The notes: generated by a model from the letters alone, not told the origin. A stretch of 64,000 bases of DNA from Sinimarinibacterium arenosum (GCF_005047655.1 NZ_SUKF01000008.1:186001-250000); one strand, 5' to 3'; positions 1 through 10,029 are shown, counted from the stretch's first letter. Translations and numbers: made by a program.

Positions 1-1293
1 ACGCGCGACCAGCTTGCGGACTTCGTCGATTTTCTCTCGGGTTTCCAGCACCAGCAGCGTATTGGTGCGTTCGTCTACCGACACGCGGCCGCGTTCGCTG
101 AGCAGCGAGGTATCGGCGCTGGAAAGCAGTGCCTTGATATCGGTCGCCTTGGCGTAGTTGACCTGGATGATCTCGGAACGCAGAGGGGCGAGCTCGACCT
201 TCTGCTTGAGCGCCTCAAGTTCAAGTTTTTCGCGCTGGGCAATTTCGCTGCTTGGCGCGACCAGCATCACGTTGCCCTGCTGCCGCATGCCCAGACCTTT
301 GGTGCGCAGGATGATGTCAAGTGCCTGGTCCCAGGGCACGTTTTCCAAGCGCATCGCCATATCGCCGTTGACCGAGTCGCTGATCACGATATTGGTGCCG
401 GCAACGTCGGCGATGATCTGCAGCAGGGAGCGGACGTTGATGCTCTGGAACGAGAGGCTGATGCGTTCGCCAGTGAACTGTGGCTGGCTCAGTTTGCGCT
501 GTTCGACCTCGCTGGCCGTCAGCGGAATCAGCTCGACGGTGTACTGGTTGCCGGACTGGTACGCGGTCTGTTCATAGTCCTTGTTGCCTGCGATGGTCAC
601 CACGATCTCGGTGTCGTTGCCGGCGTGGAGCACGTCGACAAATTTCACCGGTGTGGCGAAGTCGAGGACGTCCATGCGCCGTGTCAGCGCGCTTGAAACC
701 GAAGCATTGCGGAAACGGGTGATGATCTTGCCGCTCTCGTTCCGGGTATCGACCGGGATGTTGGGGTTCGAAAGACGAACGAGTACGCGTCCCTCGCCGT
801 TGTCGCCGCGACGGAAGTCCACGCCCTCGATCTGCGCGCCCGCGCGTGCGGTGGCGGTTGCCATGCCCGACGGAGTGGACACCATGGCCCCGCCGCCGAC
901 GCGAATCAGCAGCGTGTTGCTGACCTGCTTGACGTCGTACTGTGCCGGGTTGTTGAGCTCGACCACCAGTCGCGTCCGCGTTTGTGATTCGGCCATGGCG
1001 ACCGCGCGCACGTTGCCGATGTTGACCTTGCGGTAGCGCTCGGTCATCGCAAGACGGGTATCCGGCAGGTCAATCGACAGCCGTGCCGGTTGGTCGACGG
1101 AAAACACGGCAGGCTGCGGCGCCGGCTCGGACATGGTCAACGTGATCAGAACGCCTTGTCCTTCTTGGGCGACAAAGTCGATGGACTCGAGTGCGCGGTC
1201 AGCGGCCGGCTGGGCGTGTAGACCGACGGCAGCCAGCGCGAACACAAGTCCTCCCAGGAGTCGTCTGCGTCGTGCGGCGATGAGGTTGAACAT
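1..1293 (-). CDS. pilQ: Type IV pilus secretin PilQ, N-terminal part (cut by window edge)
   Basis: PilQ forms the outer-membrane secretin pore through which type IV pili pass. Only the first ~431 codons lie in the window; the C-terminal secretin barrel is beyond base 1. The N-terminus has a signal peptide (Arg-rich start, hydrophobic core, GLHAQ cleavage region). AMIN-type peptidoglycan-binding segments follow (for example SIDFVAQEGQGVLITL), then secretin N domains (ISLSFQSINVRSLLQIIADV and IIQVNYAKATDIKALL). An AGGAG ribosome-binding site precedes the ATG at 1293. It is the last gene of pilM-N-O-P-Q, 19 bp after pilP. Identification rests on domains plus synteny. Confidence 0.95.
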   Translation of the reverse strand, partial: MFNLIAARRRRLLGGLVFALAAVGLHAQPAADRALESIDFVAQEGQGVLITLTMSEPAPQPAVFSVDQPARLSIDLPDTRLAMTERYRKVNIGNVRAVAMAESQTRTRLVVELNNPAQYDVKQVSNTLLIRVGGGAMVSTPSGMATATARAGAQIEGVDFRRGDNGEGRVLVRLSNPNIPVDTRNESGKIITRFRNASVSSALTRRMDVLDFATPVKFVDVLHAGNDTEIVVTIAGNKDYEQTAYQSGNQYTVELIPLTASEVEQRKLSQPQFTGERISLSFQSINVRSLLQIIADVAGTNIVISDSVNGDMAMRLENVPWDQALDIILRTKGLGMRQQGNVMLVAPSSEIAQREKLELEALKQKVELAPLRSEIIQVNYAKATDIKALLSSADTSLLSERGRVSVDERTNTLLVLETREKIDEVRKLVAR

Positions 1294-1312
1294 AGTGATA
1301 CTCCTGGGTGCT

Positions 1313-1822
1313 TTACTCGGCGAGCGTCAGGCTTGCAGGTCGTTGGGTCCAGCCGCCGAATCCGTCCGGGACCAGTTCCAGCAGGCTGATTTCGGATTCG
1401 GAGATGGCCACGACTTCGCCGTAGTTCTGTCCCATGTGGTTTTTACGTGTTACACGATGGATAACGCCGTCGGGTGCGCGGACCAGCGCAAACATGCCGT
1501 TCGGTGCCGCGATCGTTCCGACCATGCGAAGCGCATCAAGCGGGAATTCCTCCAAGGCTTCGCGGTTGCGATTCAGGTCTGGCCGCGGGCCGGACGAGAC
1601 GATCGCCGTCGCAGGCTGGTCGTTGCGCAATTCCACGAACGGATCCCGGCGCTCGCCAGGGTCGTAGGCGAAGCTTTCGAACTGCTTCGGTTGCGGAATC
1701 GGGTCAATCGCCTTGGATTTGCGCGCCTTGACCTCGGCCACGTACTGCTCCAGATCGGACATATCGGAGCCGCAAGCCGTGAGCGACAGCACTACCGCCG
1801 CGACGAGACAGAAGCGGATCAT
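1313..1822 (-). CDS. pilP: Type IV pilus inner-membrane lipoprotein PilP
   Basis: PilP is an inner-membrane-anchored lipoprotein that links the PilN/PilO dimer to the N domains of PilQ. The 169-aa product begins with a hydrophobic signal ending in a lipobox-like SLTACG, so Cys17 is the probable lipidated residue. The C-terminal half (MVGTIAAPNGMFALVRAPDG, then VTRKNHMGQNYGEVV) is the beta-rich domain characteristic of PilP. The start overlaps the end of pilO by 4 bp, indicating translational coupling. Length matches the family. Confidence 0.95.
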   Translation of the reverse strand: MIRFCLVAAVVLSLTACGSDMSDLEQYVAEVKARKSKAIDPIPQPKQFESFAYDPGERRDPFVELRNDQPATAIVSSGPRPDLNRNREALEEFPLDALRMVGTIAAPNGMFALVRAPDGVIHRVTRKNHMGQNYGEVVAISESEISLLELVPDGFGGWTQRPASLTLAE

Positions 1823-2478
1823 TTCTTGCCCCCTTTCTTCTTGTTGTTCTTGGGTGCAGCTGCAGCGATCTCGTCGTCGTCAAGGTAACGGTAGGTTTGC
1901 GCGGTGGCGGTCATCCTCAGCCGGGTCGAATTGGCAGCGTTCTTGCCGCCAGAGGGACGAATTTCAACGTTCTCAATCGTCACGATCCGCGGCAGTGCGG
2001 CGACCGCGCTGACGAAGGTCCCCATCTCGTGGTAGTCACCGATCACGACGATGCGATTGGGGATCGCGGCGTAGAATTCCTTGGGAACTTCGCCCTGCGG
2101 CTGGAACAGTTCTTCTTCCAGTCCTGCTGCGACGCGTGCCTGCGAAATATCAATCAGCAGGTTGGCAACCTCGGCGCGGCTTGGCAGCTGTTTGAGCATT
2201 GCGCCGAACGAGCGTTCCATTTCGGCGAGTTGCTCGCGATAGGCGTCCAGTCCGGCGACCTTTCGTTGTTTGGCCTCCAGTTCCGTGCGCAGCGTTGCTT
2301 CCTGCGCTCGTGCCTTTTTTACTTCCTCGTAAATCGGCTTGATGCCGAACCAGAGGCCGGCTGCGATCAGCAGAATCGTCGTAAGCACCACCAGCGCCCA
2401 ACGGGCCCAGCCCGGCCACGCGCCAGGATTCTGCATGTCCAGCGACTGCAGTTGCTGCAGGATCTCCTGGGGCTTCAT
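1819..2478 (-). CDS. pilO: Type IV pilus alignment protein PilO
   Basis: PilO pairs with PilN to form the inner-membrane alignment subcomplex of type IV pili. The 219-aa product has a short cytoplasmic N-terminus (MKPQEILQQLQSLD), one membrane segment at about residues 28-48 (WALVVLTTILLIAAGLWFGI), a coiled coil, and a ferredoxin-like periplasmic domain. It ends in a Lys-rich tail (NNKKKGGKK). It overlaps pilN and pilP by 4 bp each, consistent with one coupled operon. Confidence 0.95.
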   Translation of the reverse strand: MKPQEILQQLQSLDMQNPGAWPGWARWALVVLTTILLIAAGLWFGIKPIYEEVKKARAQEATLRTELEAKQRKVAGLDAYREQLAEMERSFGAMLKQLPSRAEVANLLIDISQARVAAGLEEELFQPQGEVPKEFYAAIPNRIVVIGDYHEMGTFVSAVAALPRIVTIENVEIRPSGGKNAANSTRLRMTATAQTYRYLDDDEIAAAAPKNNKKKGGKK

Positions 2479-3071
2479 TCGACCACCCCCTCGTCGGTGC
2501 CGTCGGCGGAGCCTTCGCTCTTCCCGGGCGTCGTCAGACGAGTGACCTGCAGCTTGAACTCCGCTTTGCGTCGCTTGTCCTTGTCTCCGGTCTTGATCAC
2601 GATCAGTTTCGGATTCTGGAACCAGGGCGACGCGTCCAGATTCTTCATGTAAGTGGAGATGCGACCATTGGACTCGGCAATGCCGTCCAAAGTGACCTGA
2701 CTGCCCTGCTGCTTCAGATTGGTCAGATTGACGCCTTCAGGCAGCGTATTGACGATCTCATCAAAGAAATGGACCGATGCCGAGCGGCTTGCCTGCAGCT
2801 CTTCGATCACGTGCATGCGCGCCAGCAGGTTGGTCTTGACGCGCTCAAGTTCCTGGATTTCCTTGATCTGTTGATCCATCTCCTTGATCTGCGTGCGCAG
2901 GTATTCGTTACGCGCTTGCTGGTAGCTCAGTTGCCCGTCGACGGCGGTCCAGGATGCCAGCAATGCCAAGCCTGCGGCGACGACCCCGAGGCCCATCATC
3001 GCGGCGAATTCCTTTTTGCGTCGTTCGCGCCGTTCCTTGCGCCAGTCCAGCAGGTTGATGCGGGTGGTCAT
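2475..3071 (-). CDS. pilN: Type IV pilus alignment protein PilN
   Basis: PilN anchors the cytoplasmic PilM ATPase-like protein to the inner membrane through its conserved N-terminal INLL peptide. I place the start at 3071 because the protein then begins MTTRINLLDWRKERR, the PilM-binding motif. A longer in-frame reading to 3158 would overlap pilM and add non-conserved residues. The 198-aa product has one TM segment at about residues 23-43, a coiled coil with repeated IKE and MDQQ elements, and a C-terminal alpha/beta domain. It lies 40 bp downstream of pilM. Confidence 0.95.
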   Translation of the reverse strand: MTTRINLLDWRKERRERRKKEFAAMMGLGVVAAGLALLASWTAVDGQLSYQQARNEYLRTQIKEMDQQIKEIQELERVKTNLLARMHVIEELQASRSASVHFFDEIVNTLPEGVNLTNLKQQGSQVTLDGIAESNGRISTYMKNLDASPWFQNPKLIVIKTGDKDKRRKAEFKLQVTRLTTPGKSEGSADGTDEGVVE

Positions 3072-3111
3072 GGGCGTGCTCCCGCTGCGGCGACGTGATT
3101 CGAGGCGACCA

Positions 3112-4200
3112 TCACGCGTCGTCCTGATCGAACGCGCGCCATGCCAGGCCGCAGGCAATCAGCAATGATGATTCGTCCTGCGCCAAGGTGCTCGGTTTGG
3201 CCTTGGACGCAACGCTCATGGTGCTGAATGGGTGTGCAATGACCGTCGGAATCTGCAGACGCTCCTGGATCCGCGCTTCAACGCCAGGAATATGGGCGCA
3301 GCCTCCGGCAAGGATGATCTGATCAATGCTGTTGTAACGCGTTGCCGCAGAAAAGAAGAACTGCAACGAGCGATCGATCTGCTGCGCCATGTCGGATACG
3401 AAATGCTCCAATACTTCGGTTTCGTAGCCCTGCGGCAGCACGCCGGAGCGCTTGGCCTTGGTGGCGTCTTCAAATGACATCTGGTATGTGCGCATGATGT
3501 CTTCGGTCAGTTGACGACCGCCGAAGGCCTGGTCGCGTGTGTAGACCGACTGCAGATCATGCAGCACCAGGACAGATGTCGTGGTGGCGCCCATGTCGAC
3601 GATTGCGATGGTTTTGCCATGGCCACCGTCCGGCATCTGGTGCTGGAGAAACTGACAGGCATTTTCCAGTGCCTGCGCTTCGATATCGACAACCTTGACG
3701 GTCAGGCCGGCAAGGTCGGCCGCGGCGCAGCGCTGTTCGACTTGCTCCTTGCGGCAGGCGGCGAGCATCACATCAAGCATTTCGGCGTTCTTGGGGCTGA
3801 CGCCCAAGACCTGGAAGTCGAGGCTGACCTCGTCGATCGGGTATGGAATGAACTGATCGGCCTCGGCCTTGATCTGCTCCTCCATGTCGTCGTCCGACAG
3901 TGACGCTGGCATTTCGATGATCTTGGTGATGACCGATGCGCCGGCTACAGCAACGGCAGCCTGTCGGGTGCGGGTGCCTGCGCGGTTGACGGCGCGCGCA
4001 ATTGCTTCCCCGACGAGCTTGGGATCGGTAATCTGTTTGTCCGTCACGGCGTTCGGCGGCAACGCTTCAATCGCGTAACCTTCGACGTGGTAACGGTTCC
4101 CCTTGCGCGAAAGCTCAAGCAGCTTGACCGAGCTGGAACTGATGTCCAGCCCGATGAGCTTCTGGCTTCCTCCGCCTAACAGCGATTGCAAGATGGCCAT
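3112..4200 (-). CDS. pilM: Type IV pilus actin-like assembly protein PilM
   Basis: PilM is a cytoplasmic actin/FtsA-fold protein that binds nucleotide and the N-terminal peptide of PilN. The 362-aa product contains the expected actin-fold phosphate loops: LIGLDISSSSVKLLEL near residues 16-31, TIAIVDMGATTTSVLVL near the middle, and ILAGGCAHIPG in the C-terminal third. It is the first gene of pilM-N-O-P-Q and is divergent from mrcA across a 168-bp gap, an arrangement found in pseudomonads and xanthomonads. Confidence 0.97.
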   Translation of the reverse strand: MAILQSLLGGGSQKLIGLDISSSSVKLLELSRKGNRYHVEGYAIEALPPNAVTDKQITDPKLVGEAIARAVNRAGTRTRQAAVAVAGASVITKIIEMPASLSDDDMEEQIKAEADQFIPYPIDEVSLDFQVLGVSPKNAEMLDVMLAACRKEQVEQRCAAADLAGLTVKVVDIEAQALENACQFLQHQMPDGGHGKTIAIVDMGATTTSVLVLHDLQSVYTRDQAFGGRQLTEDIMRTYQMSFEDATKAKRSGVLPQGYETEVLEHFVSDMAQQIDRSLQFFFSAATRYNSIDQIILAGGCAHIPGVEARIQERLQIPTVIAHPFSTMSVASKAKPSTLAQDESSLLIACGLAWRAFDQDDA

Positions 4201-4368
4201 TTCGCCTCACGCCGCCTCGTTGACATTCCCCCACGGGACCGAAAGACTCTTCCCGCATCTGGCCGTACTATAACCCAATATTGCTACTGTGCAACTGGAA
4301 GTTCCGGCGGCAACTATCTGATCATGCAGCAAACATTCAATCTCAATCTTCATAATTCCTGACCCCGG

Positions 4369-6771
4369 ATGGCGCACAAGAAAACTGGCTTGCGGGTGCT
4401 CGCGTGGCTCTCGCTCGCGGGACTGATCATCGGTACGGCGATTGCCGTCGTCGCCGCCGTCGCCATCTCGCAGATGCGTGCCGAGCTCCCTTCGGTCGAC
4501 AGCCTGCGTCAGCTGCAGCTGTCTGAACCGCTTCGCATCTATACCCGCGACGGCCAGCTGATCGGCGAATTTGGCGCCGAACGGCGTGCAACGCTGACCT
4601 ATGCGGAGCTTCCGCCCGGCTTGGTGCGTGCATTTCTCGCTGCGGAAGACGATCGTTTCTTCGAGCATCCAGGGGTGGATTGGCAGGGCTTGATGCGCGC
4701 GGTGGTCAAGCTCGCGCTGACTGGTGAGAAGTCGCAGGGCGGTAGCACCATCACGATGCAGCTGGCGCGCAACGTGTTTCTGAGCAGTGAACGTACGTAT
4801 ACGCGCAAGTTCAAGGAGATCTTGCTGGCTTTGAAGGTGGAAAAGGAGCTGACTAAGGAAGAAATCCTTGAGCTCTATCTCAACAAGATCTACCTCGGCG
4901 AGCGTGCCTACGGGGTGGGTGCGGCGGCGCTGGTGTATTTCGGCAAGCCTGTCGGCGAGCTGAGCCTGAGTCAGATTGCGGTGATCGCCGGCTTGCCCAA
5001 GGCGCCGTCGCGCGACAATCCGGTGGCAAATCCGAAGAAAGCGGTGGAGCGTCGCAATTACGTGCTCCGGCGCATGCGTGAGCTCGGAAACATTTCGGAG
5101 CTGGAGTATCAGGCGGCATTGGCCGAGCCAGTCGCGGTGCATCCCTATCAGGCCAAGGTCGATGTCGATGCGCACTACGTGGCCGAGATGGTCCGCGCCG
5201 AGCTCTTTGCCGAATATGGCGAGGACGCCTATACCCGTGGCCTGAATGTTGTTACCACGATCGATTCGAAGCGACAAAAGGCTGCCAATACCGCACTGCG
5301 CCATGCCTTGTTCGCCTATGACGAGCGCCACGGTTGGCGTGGGGCCGAGACGCGGATTCCGGATCAGATGCTGGCCGGCGGCGGTGGCGGTGAATTGACG
5401 GCCTTGCTCGACAGTTATGCCACTGTTGCTGGCTTGGTTCCTGCGGTAGTGACCGCATTCGCCCCAACAGGCATTGATCTGTTGACTGCCCAAGGGGCCG
5501 TCAAGCTCGCGCCCGCGGCGTTTGAATGGGCGGGTCTGTCGGCCAAGAAGCCGCTACAGCCCGGAGATGTGGTTCGCTTACGCCCGGAGGGCAATGACTA
5601 TCGTCTGGCGCAATTGCCTCAGATTCAGGGTGCGTTCGTGGCCGTCGATCCGGATGACGGTGCGATTCAGGCTTTGGTCGGCGGCCTCGACTTTTTTGCC
5701 GGCAAGTTCAACCGTGTGATCCAGGCGCGGCGCCAGGCAGGATCCGGATTCAAACCCTTTCTGTATTCGGCAGCGATGAACTACGGATTTACGCCGGCAT
5801 CGGTCATTCTTGATGCGCCGGTGGTGTTCGATGATTCAGCGCTGGAGTCTACCTGGCGGCCCGAGAACTACGGCGGTGATATCAAGGGACCGATGCGTTT
5901 GCGCGAGGCTTTGGTGCAGTCGCGCAATCTGGTCTCCATTCGTTTGTTGCAGGCCATTGGGCTGAACTATGCGCGGGACTACATTCCCCGGTTCGGCCTG
6001 CCGGCCGACCGATTGCCGAATGACCTGACCATGGCACTTGGGAGCGCCGTCTTTACGCCGCTGGAGATGGCGCGGGGGTATTCGACCATCGCCAATGGGG
6101 GATTCGTGATCGACCCCTATTTCATTGACAGCGTGCGTGACAATCACGGAAGCGAGCTGTTCCGGGCCAAGCCGAAGCGCGCGTGCGAAGCCTGTCTGGA
6201 ACAGAATGTCGCAGGAGCCGCACAGTCACCCGAGTCGAGCGAAGATGCCGGCAGTGCGGTGCCTGCTCCGGATCAGAACTGGACCCCAGCGACGCGAACG
6301 ATCGATCCACGGATCATCTGGCTGATCACCGACATCCTGCATGATGTTGCGACGCGAGGAACTGCCGCGAAGGTGCGGGAGCTGGGCCGCTCCGATCTGG
6401 GCGGGAAAACCGGAACCACCAATGATGAAACCGACGCCTGGTTCAGCGGATTCCAGCGCCATCTGGTCGCGGTAACCTGGGTTGGCTTCGATCAGCCGAC
6501 GCCGCTGGGGCGTGGTGAAGTCGGAGGACGGGCAGCCTTGCCGGCGTGGATGGATTTCATGCGCACCGTGCTCAAGGACGTGCCGGAAGAAACGCTGCCG
6601 CGACCGGATGGACTGGTCAATGTGCGTATCGATCCCAATACCGGCCGGTTGGCCGCAGTTGGCGATCCGGATGCGATTTTCGAAACGGTGCAGCAGGACC
6701 ACATTCCGGAACCCGACGATGCACCCCGATTCCAGCGCGAACAGCAAACTGACCTGCAGGATCTGTTTTAG
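4369..6771 (+). CDS. mrcA: Penicillin-binding protein 1A (glycosyltransferase/transpeptidase)
   Basis: This bifunctional class A PBP polymerises glycan strands and cross-links peptides in the periplasm. The 800-aa protein has an N-terminal membrane anchor (residues ~8-30). The GT51 domain carries EDDRFFEHPGVDW, GGSTITMQLARN and LYLNKIYLGERAYG. The transpeptidase carries SGFK (SxxK), SRN (SxN) and GGKTGTTND (KTG). An OB-like insertion separates the two, as in E. coli PBP1A. Start ATG 4369 directly precedes the basic MAHKKTGLR cytoplasmic segment. Divergent from pilM. Confidence 0.96.
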   Translation: MAHKKTGLRVLAWLSLAGLIIGTAIAVVAAVAISQMRAELPSVDSLRQLQLSEPLRIYTRDGQLIGEFGAERRATLTYAELPPGLVRAFLAAEDDRFFEHPGVDWQGLMRAVVKLALTGEKSQGGSTITMQLARNVFLSSERTYTRKFKEILLALKVEKELTKEEILELYLNKIYLGERAYGVGAAALVYFGKPVGELSLSQIAVIAGLPKAPSRDNPVANPKKAVERRNYVLRRMRELGNISELEYQAALAEPVAVHPYQAKVDVDAHYVAEMVRAELFAEYGEDAYTRGLNVVTTIDSKRQKAANTALRHALFAYDERHGWRGAETRIPDQMLAGGGGGELTALLDSYATVAGLVPAVVTAFAPTGIDLLTAQGAVKLAPAAFEWAGLSAKKPLQPGDVVRLRPEGNDYRLAQLPQIQGAFVAVDPDDGAIQALVGGLDFFAGKFNRVIQARRQAGSGFKPFLYSAAMNYGFTPASVILDAPVVFDDSALESTWRPENYGGDIKGPMRLREALVQSRNLVSIRLLQAIGLNYARDYIPRFGLPADRLPNDLTMALGSAVFTPLEMARGYSTIANGGFVIDPYFIDSVRDNHGSELFRAKPKRACEACLEQNVAGAAQSPESSEDAGSAVPAPDQNWTPATRTIDPRIIWLITDILHDVATRGTAAKVRELGRSDLGGKTGTTNDETDAWFSGFQRHLVAVTWVGFDQPTPLGRGEVGGRAALPAWMDFMRTVLKDVPEETLPRPDGLVNVRIDPNTGRLAAVGDPDAIFETVQQDHIPEPDDAPRFQREQQTDLQDLF

Positions 6772-6801
6772 CCGCCACCCAGCCGGCCTGGGAGCGATTT
6801 C

Positions 6802-7413
6802 GTGAACATGGGCTCGCGGCAGGCGATTGCGGAAGAAGCCGCACGCGTGATCTGCACCGAGCAGCTCACGGATTTTCACGCGGCCAAGCTCAAGGCGGTC
6901 GAGCACCTGGGTTTTCCTCCGCGTACGCCGTTGCCGGAGAACGCGGCGGTGCTGCAGGCGGTGATCGAGTATCAGCGTTTATTTGGTGGAGCAGCCTACC
7001 GGGAACGACTGCGCTCAATGCGCGCTGCTGCGCTGCAGGCGATGCGGCTACTGATGCCGTTTTCGCCGCGGCTGGTGGGGGGGGCGGTTACCGGCGCTGT
7101 GACACAGGCACATCATGTGCAGCTTCATGTATTTGCCGACTCGGCGGAAAGCGTCGACATTGATCTGCTCAACCGCGGGATTGACTTCGAACAGGACGAA
7201 CGCCATTTCCGCTACGCCAACGGGCGCGAATTGCGCATTCCTCTGGTGCGTCTGACGCTAGGCGGCGAGCTGATCGACGTTGCGATCTTTGATGTCGAGG
7301 GACTGCACCGGCCCCCGATCAATCCGCTGGAGGGTCGCAGCTACCAGCGTCTCGATCTTGAGCAGGCCCAGGCATTGGTGGAAGGAAGGGGGGGCGCTGC
7401 TCAAAACGACTAG
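6802..7413 (+). CDS. Conserved hypothetical protein
   Basis: I do not recognise a defined function. The 203-aa soluble protein has no signal peptide or TM segment. Its N-terminal half is helical and Ala-rich (HAAKLKAVEHLGFPP, YRERLRSMRAAALQAMRLL). Its C-terminal half is alpha/beta (VQLHVFADSAESVDIDLL, then LRIPLVRLTLGGELIDVAIFD). The second part has the look of a nucleotidyltransferase-like fold, with paired acidic residues after a beta strand (VDIDLL), but this is a weak impression. A GTG start at 6802 is preferred because GGGAG lies 8 nt upstream. It follows mrcA by 30 bp and is probably cotranscribed with it. Confidence 0.75.
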   Translation: MNMGSRQAIAEEAARVICTEQLTDFHAAKLKAVEHLGFPPRTPLPENAAVLQAVIEYQRLFGGAAYRERLRSMRAAALQAMRLLMPFSPRLVGGAVTGAVTQAHHVQLHVFADSAESVDIDLLNRGIDFEQDERHFRYANGRELRIPLVRLTLGGELIDVAIFDVEGLHRPPINPLEGRSYQRLDLEQAQALVEGRGGAAQND

Positions 7414-7433
7414 GCCCTCCGGAGAGGGCCTAG
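7410..7433. terminator. Bidirectional hairpin terminator
   Basis: Arms CTAGGCCCT and AGGGCCTAG (9 bp, perfect) flank CCGGAG. It overlaps the stop codon of the upstream plus-strand gene and lies between convergent genes (that gene and gltA). No long T-run is present, so efficiency is uncertain. Confidence 0.6.
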
Positions 7434-7457
7434 TGTTGGATTCAGGAAAAGCGCGGA

Positions 7458-8753
7458 TCAGCGTTTTTCGATTGCACTGACGTTGCGTTCGCTGGCGCCG
7501 GTGTAAATCTGGCGGGGGCGTGCGATGCGCATCGTCGGGTCGGAGATCATTTCGATCCAGTGTGCGGCCCAGCCGACGGTGCGAGCGATCGCGAACATCG
7601 GCGTAAACATGTTGACCGGAATGCCGAGTGCCTTGTAGATGATGCCGGAATAGAAGTCGACGTTCGGGTACAGCTTGCGTTCCTTGAAGTAGTCGTCCGA
7701 CAGTGCGATTTCTTCCAGCTTCATGGCCAGTTCGAGCTGTGGATCGTTTTCCTTGCCCAGGTGCCTTAGAACCTTGTGGCACTCGTCGCGGATGATCGTG
7801 GCGCGCGGGTCGAAGTTCTTGTAGACGCGATGGCCGAAGCCCATCAGGCGCACGCCGGAATTCTTGTCCTTGACCTTGTCCATGAAGCCCTGGACCTTGG
7901 ACACGTCGCCGATTTCATTGAGCATCTTCAACACGGCTTCGTTGGCGCCGCCGTGTGCCGGTCCCCACAGCGCCGCGATGCCGGAGGCAATCGCCGCATA
8001 GGGATTGGTCCCGGTCGAGCCGGCCATGCGCACGGTCGAGGTCGAAGCATTCTGTTCGTGGTCGGCGTGCAGGATGAAGAGCACGTCGAGCGCACGCGCG
8101 GCCACCGGATTGACCTCATACGGTTCGGCTGGCACGGCGAACATCATGTGCAGCAGGTTCGAGCAGTAGTCGAGGCCATTCTGCGGATACATGAACGGCT
8201 GGCCGAAGTAACGCTTGTATGCGGCGGCGGCAATCGTCGGAATCTTCGCGATCATGCGATGCGCGAAAATCTTGCGATGCTCCGGGTCCTTGTTGTTGGT
8301 GGTGTCGTGATAGAACGCCGACAAGGAGCCGACCACGCCGGTGAGCATCGCCATCGGGTGGGCGTCATAGCGGAAGCCGTTGAACAGGCCGCGCAACGAT
8401 TCGTTGATCATCGTGTGCTTGCGGATGTTCAGATCGAACTCGGTCAGCTGCTGTGCGTTCGGCAGCTCGCCGTTGAGGATCAGGTAGGCAACCTCGATGA
8501 ACGAGCAGTGCTCGGCCAGCTGGGCGACCGGATAACCGCGATACAGCAGGACGCCGGCATCGCCGTCAATGTAGGTGATCGACGATTTGGTCGAGCAGGT
8601 CGACGAAAATCCCGGATCGTAGGTGAACACGTCCATCTGCCCATAGACCTTGCCGACATCAAGTCCAACGGGGCCGAGGGTGCCGGAGATGGCGGGCAGG
8701 TCGGTCTTTTCGCCGGTGGCGTTGTTGACCAAGCTGTAGCTGGGCGTGCTCAT
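7458..8753 (-). CDS. gltA: Citrate synthase
   Basis: Catalyses acetyl-CoA + oxaloacetate to citrate, the entry step of the TCA cycle. The 431-aa product has the hexameric type II citrate synthase layout, with N-terminal beta domain ([25 protein letters not shown]). The catalytic histidines are visible in [16 protein letters not shown] and GFGHRVYKN, and the catalytic Asp region in [10 protein letters not shown] start at 8753 ([11 protein letters not shown]); the in-frame extension to 8903 is Arg-rich and overlaps the malic enzyme gene. It lies 19 bp downstream of the malic enzyme gene and is probably cotranscribed. Confidence 0.97.
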   Translation of the reverse strand: MSTPSYSLVNNATGEKTDLPAISGTLGPVGLDVGKVYGQMDVFTYDPGFSSTCSTKSSITYIDGDAGVLLYRGYPVAQLAEHCSFIEVAYLILNGELPNAQQLTEFDLNIRKHTMINESLRGLFNGFRYDAHPMAMLTGVVGSLSAFYHDTTNNKDPEHRKIFAHRMIAKIPTIAAAAYKRYFGQPFMYPQNGLDYCSNLLHMMFAVPAEPYEVNPVAARALDVLFILHADHEQNASTSTVRMAGSTGTNPYAAIASGIAALWGPAHGGANEAVLKMLNEIGDVSKVQGFMDKVKDKNSGVRLMGFGHRVYKNFDPRATIIRDECHKVLRHLGKENDPQLELAMKLEEIALSDDYFKERKLYPNVDFYSGIIYKALGIPVNMFTPMFAIARTVGWAAHWIEMISDPTMRIARPRQIYTGASERNVSAIEKR

Positions 8754-8772
8754 AGTTAATCTCTCGCTGGTT

Positions 8773-10029
8773 TCAACTCGGATAGTGCGACGGATACGGC
8801 GCTTTCGCCGCACCACTTGCAACAGCCGCACGCGCCACAGCAGGCGCGACGAGGTCGCGCAAACGGGGGTCGATTGGCTTGGGAATGATGTACTCGGGAC
8901 CAAAGGATAGCGATTTTTGCCCGTAGGCTTCCAGCATCGCGGCCGGAACCGGCTCCCGCGCCAGCTGGGCCAGCGCGTGCACCGCGGCGATTTTCATCTC
9001 GCGGTTGATCATCCGCGCGCGGACATCCAGTGCCCCGCGAAACAGGAACGGAAAGCACAGGACGTTGTTGACCTGGTTCGGATAGTCGCTGCGGCCGGTA
9101 GCCATGATCAGATCATTGCGCACTTTCAGCGCGACTTCCGGCAGGATTTCCGGTTCCGGATTCGACAGCGCGAATACGATCGGGCGTTCGTTCATCAGCA
9201 TCAGCCATTCCGACCGCATCAGGCCGGGCCCTGAAACGCCAATGAAGACGTCGGCCCCCGCCAGCGCACCGGCCAAGGTTCGGCGTTCGCTGGGCAGTGC
9301 CGCAAACTCGCGCTTTTCCTTGTTCAGCTTGTCAAAATCCTCGCGCTCCGTGTGGATCACACCCTTGCGGTCAACCAGCCACATATTCTCGCGACGCGCA
9401 CCAAGATCGAGCGCCAGGCGCATCGAAGCAATTCCGGCGGCGCCCGCGCCGAGGCAGACGATGCGCGCGTCTTCGATGCGCTTGCCCTGCAAATCCAGCG
9501 CATTCAGCAATGCGGCGCCCATGACGATCGCGGTCCCGTGCTGATCGTCATGGAATACCGGAATGTCGCAGCGCTGGATCAACGCGTCCTCGATCTCGAA
9601 ACAGGCAGGCGCCGCAATGTCTTCAAGATTGATGCCACCGAAGGTCGGAGCAATGCGCGCAACGGTATCGATGAATGCCTGAGGGTCCTTTTCGTCCACT
9701 TCGATATCAAACACATCGATGTCAGCGAACTTCTTGAACAGGACCGCCTTGCCTTCCATCACCGGTTTGCCCGCCAGCGCCCCGCAATCGCCCAGGCCCA
9801 GAACCGCGGTCCCGTTTGAGATTACGGCGACCAGATTGCCTTTCGCGGTATAGCGATATGCAGCCTCAGGATCCGCCTGGATCGCGCGTACCGGCTCGGC
9901 GACGCCCGGCGTATAGGCCAGAGCCAGATCGCTCGGGGTGGAAACGGATTTGGTGATGGAAATGCCGAGTTTTCCAGGTTGCGGAAACTCGTGATAGTCC
10001 AACGCGGACTGGTGGAGAGAGTCGTTCAT
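8773..10029 (-). CDS. NAD(P)-dependent malic enzyme, short form without phosphotransacetylase domain
   Basis: Oxidative decarboxylation of malate to pyruvate with NAD(P)H formation. The 418-aa protein matches the N-terminal malic enzyme part of MaeB-type proteins: [13 protein letters not shown], the [12 protein letters not shown] loop, [12 protein letters not shown] (metal-binding Asp pair) and the Rossmann motif [11 protein letters not shown]. It ends after the NAD-binding domain ([18 protein letters not shown]). The ~330-residue phosphotransacetylase-like domain of E. coli MaeB is absent, so it resembles the single-domain form. Start 10029 ([13 protein letters not shown]) is the conserved N-terminus; a longer reading to 10110 is not supported. 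Confidence 0.93.
   Translation of the reverse strand: MNDSLHQSALDYHEFPQPGKLGISITKSVSTPSDLALAYTPGVAEPVRAIQADPEAAYRYTAKGNLVAVISNGTAVLGLGDCGALAGKPVMEGKAVLFKKFADIDVFDIEVDEKDPQAFIDTVARIAPTFGGINLEDIAAPACFEIEDALIQRCDIPVFHDDQHGTAIVMGAALLNALDLQGKRIEDARIVCLGAGAAGIASMRLALDLGARRENMWLVDRKGVIHTEREDFDKLNKEKREFAALPSERRTLAGALAGADVFIGVSGPGLMRSEWLMLMNERPIVFALSNPEPEILPEVALKVRNDLIMATGRSDYPNQVNNVLCFPFLFRGALDVRARMINREMKIAAVHALAQLAREPVPAAMLEAYGQKSLSFGPEYIIPKPIDPRLRDLVAPAVARAAVASGAAKAPYPSHYPS

Noticed and set aside
4207-5493. Long antisense open frame (428 codons) opposite mrcA
   Set aside because: It is a GC-rich mirror of a conserved gene; its translation shows no recognisable domain and the sense strand carries all PBP motifs.
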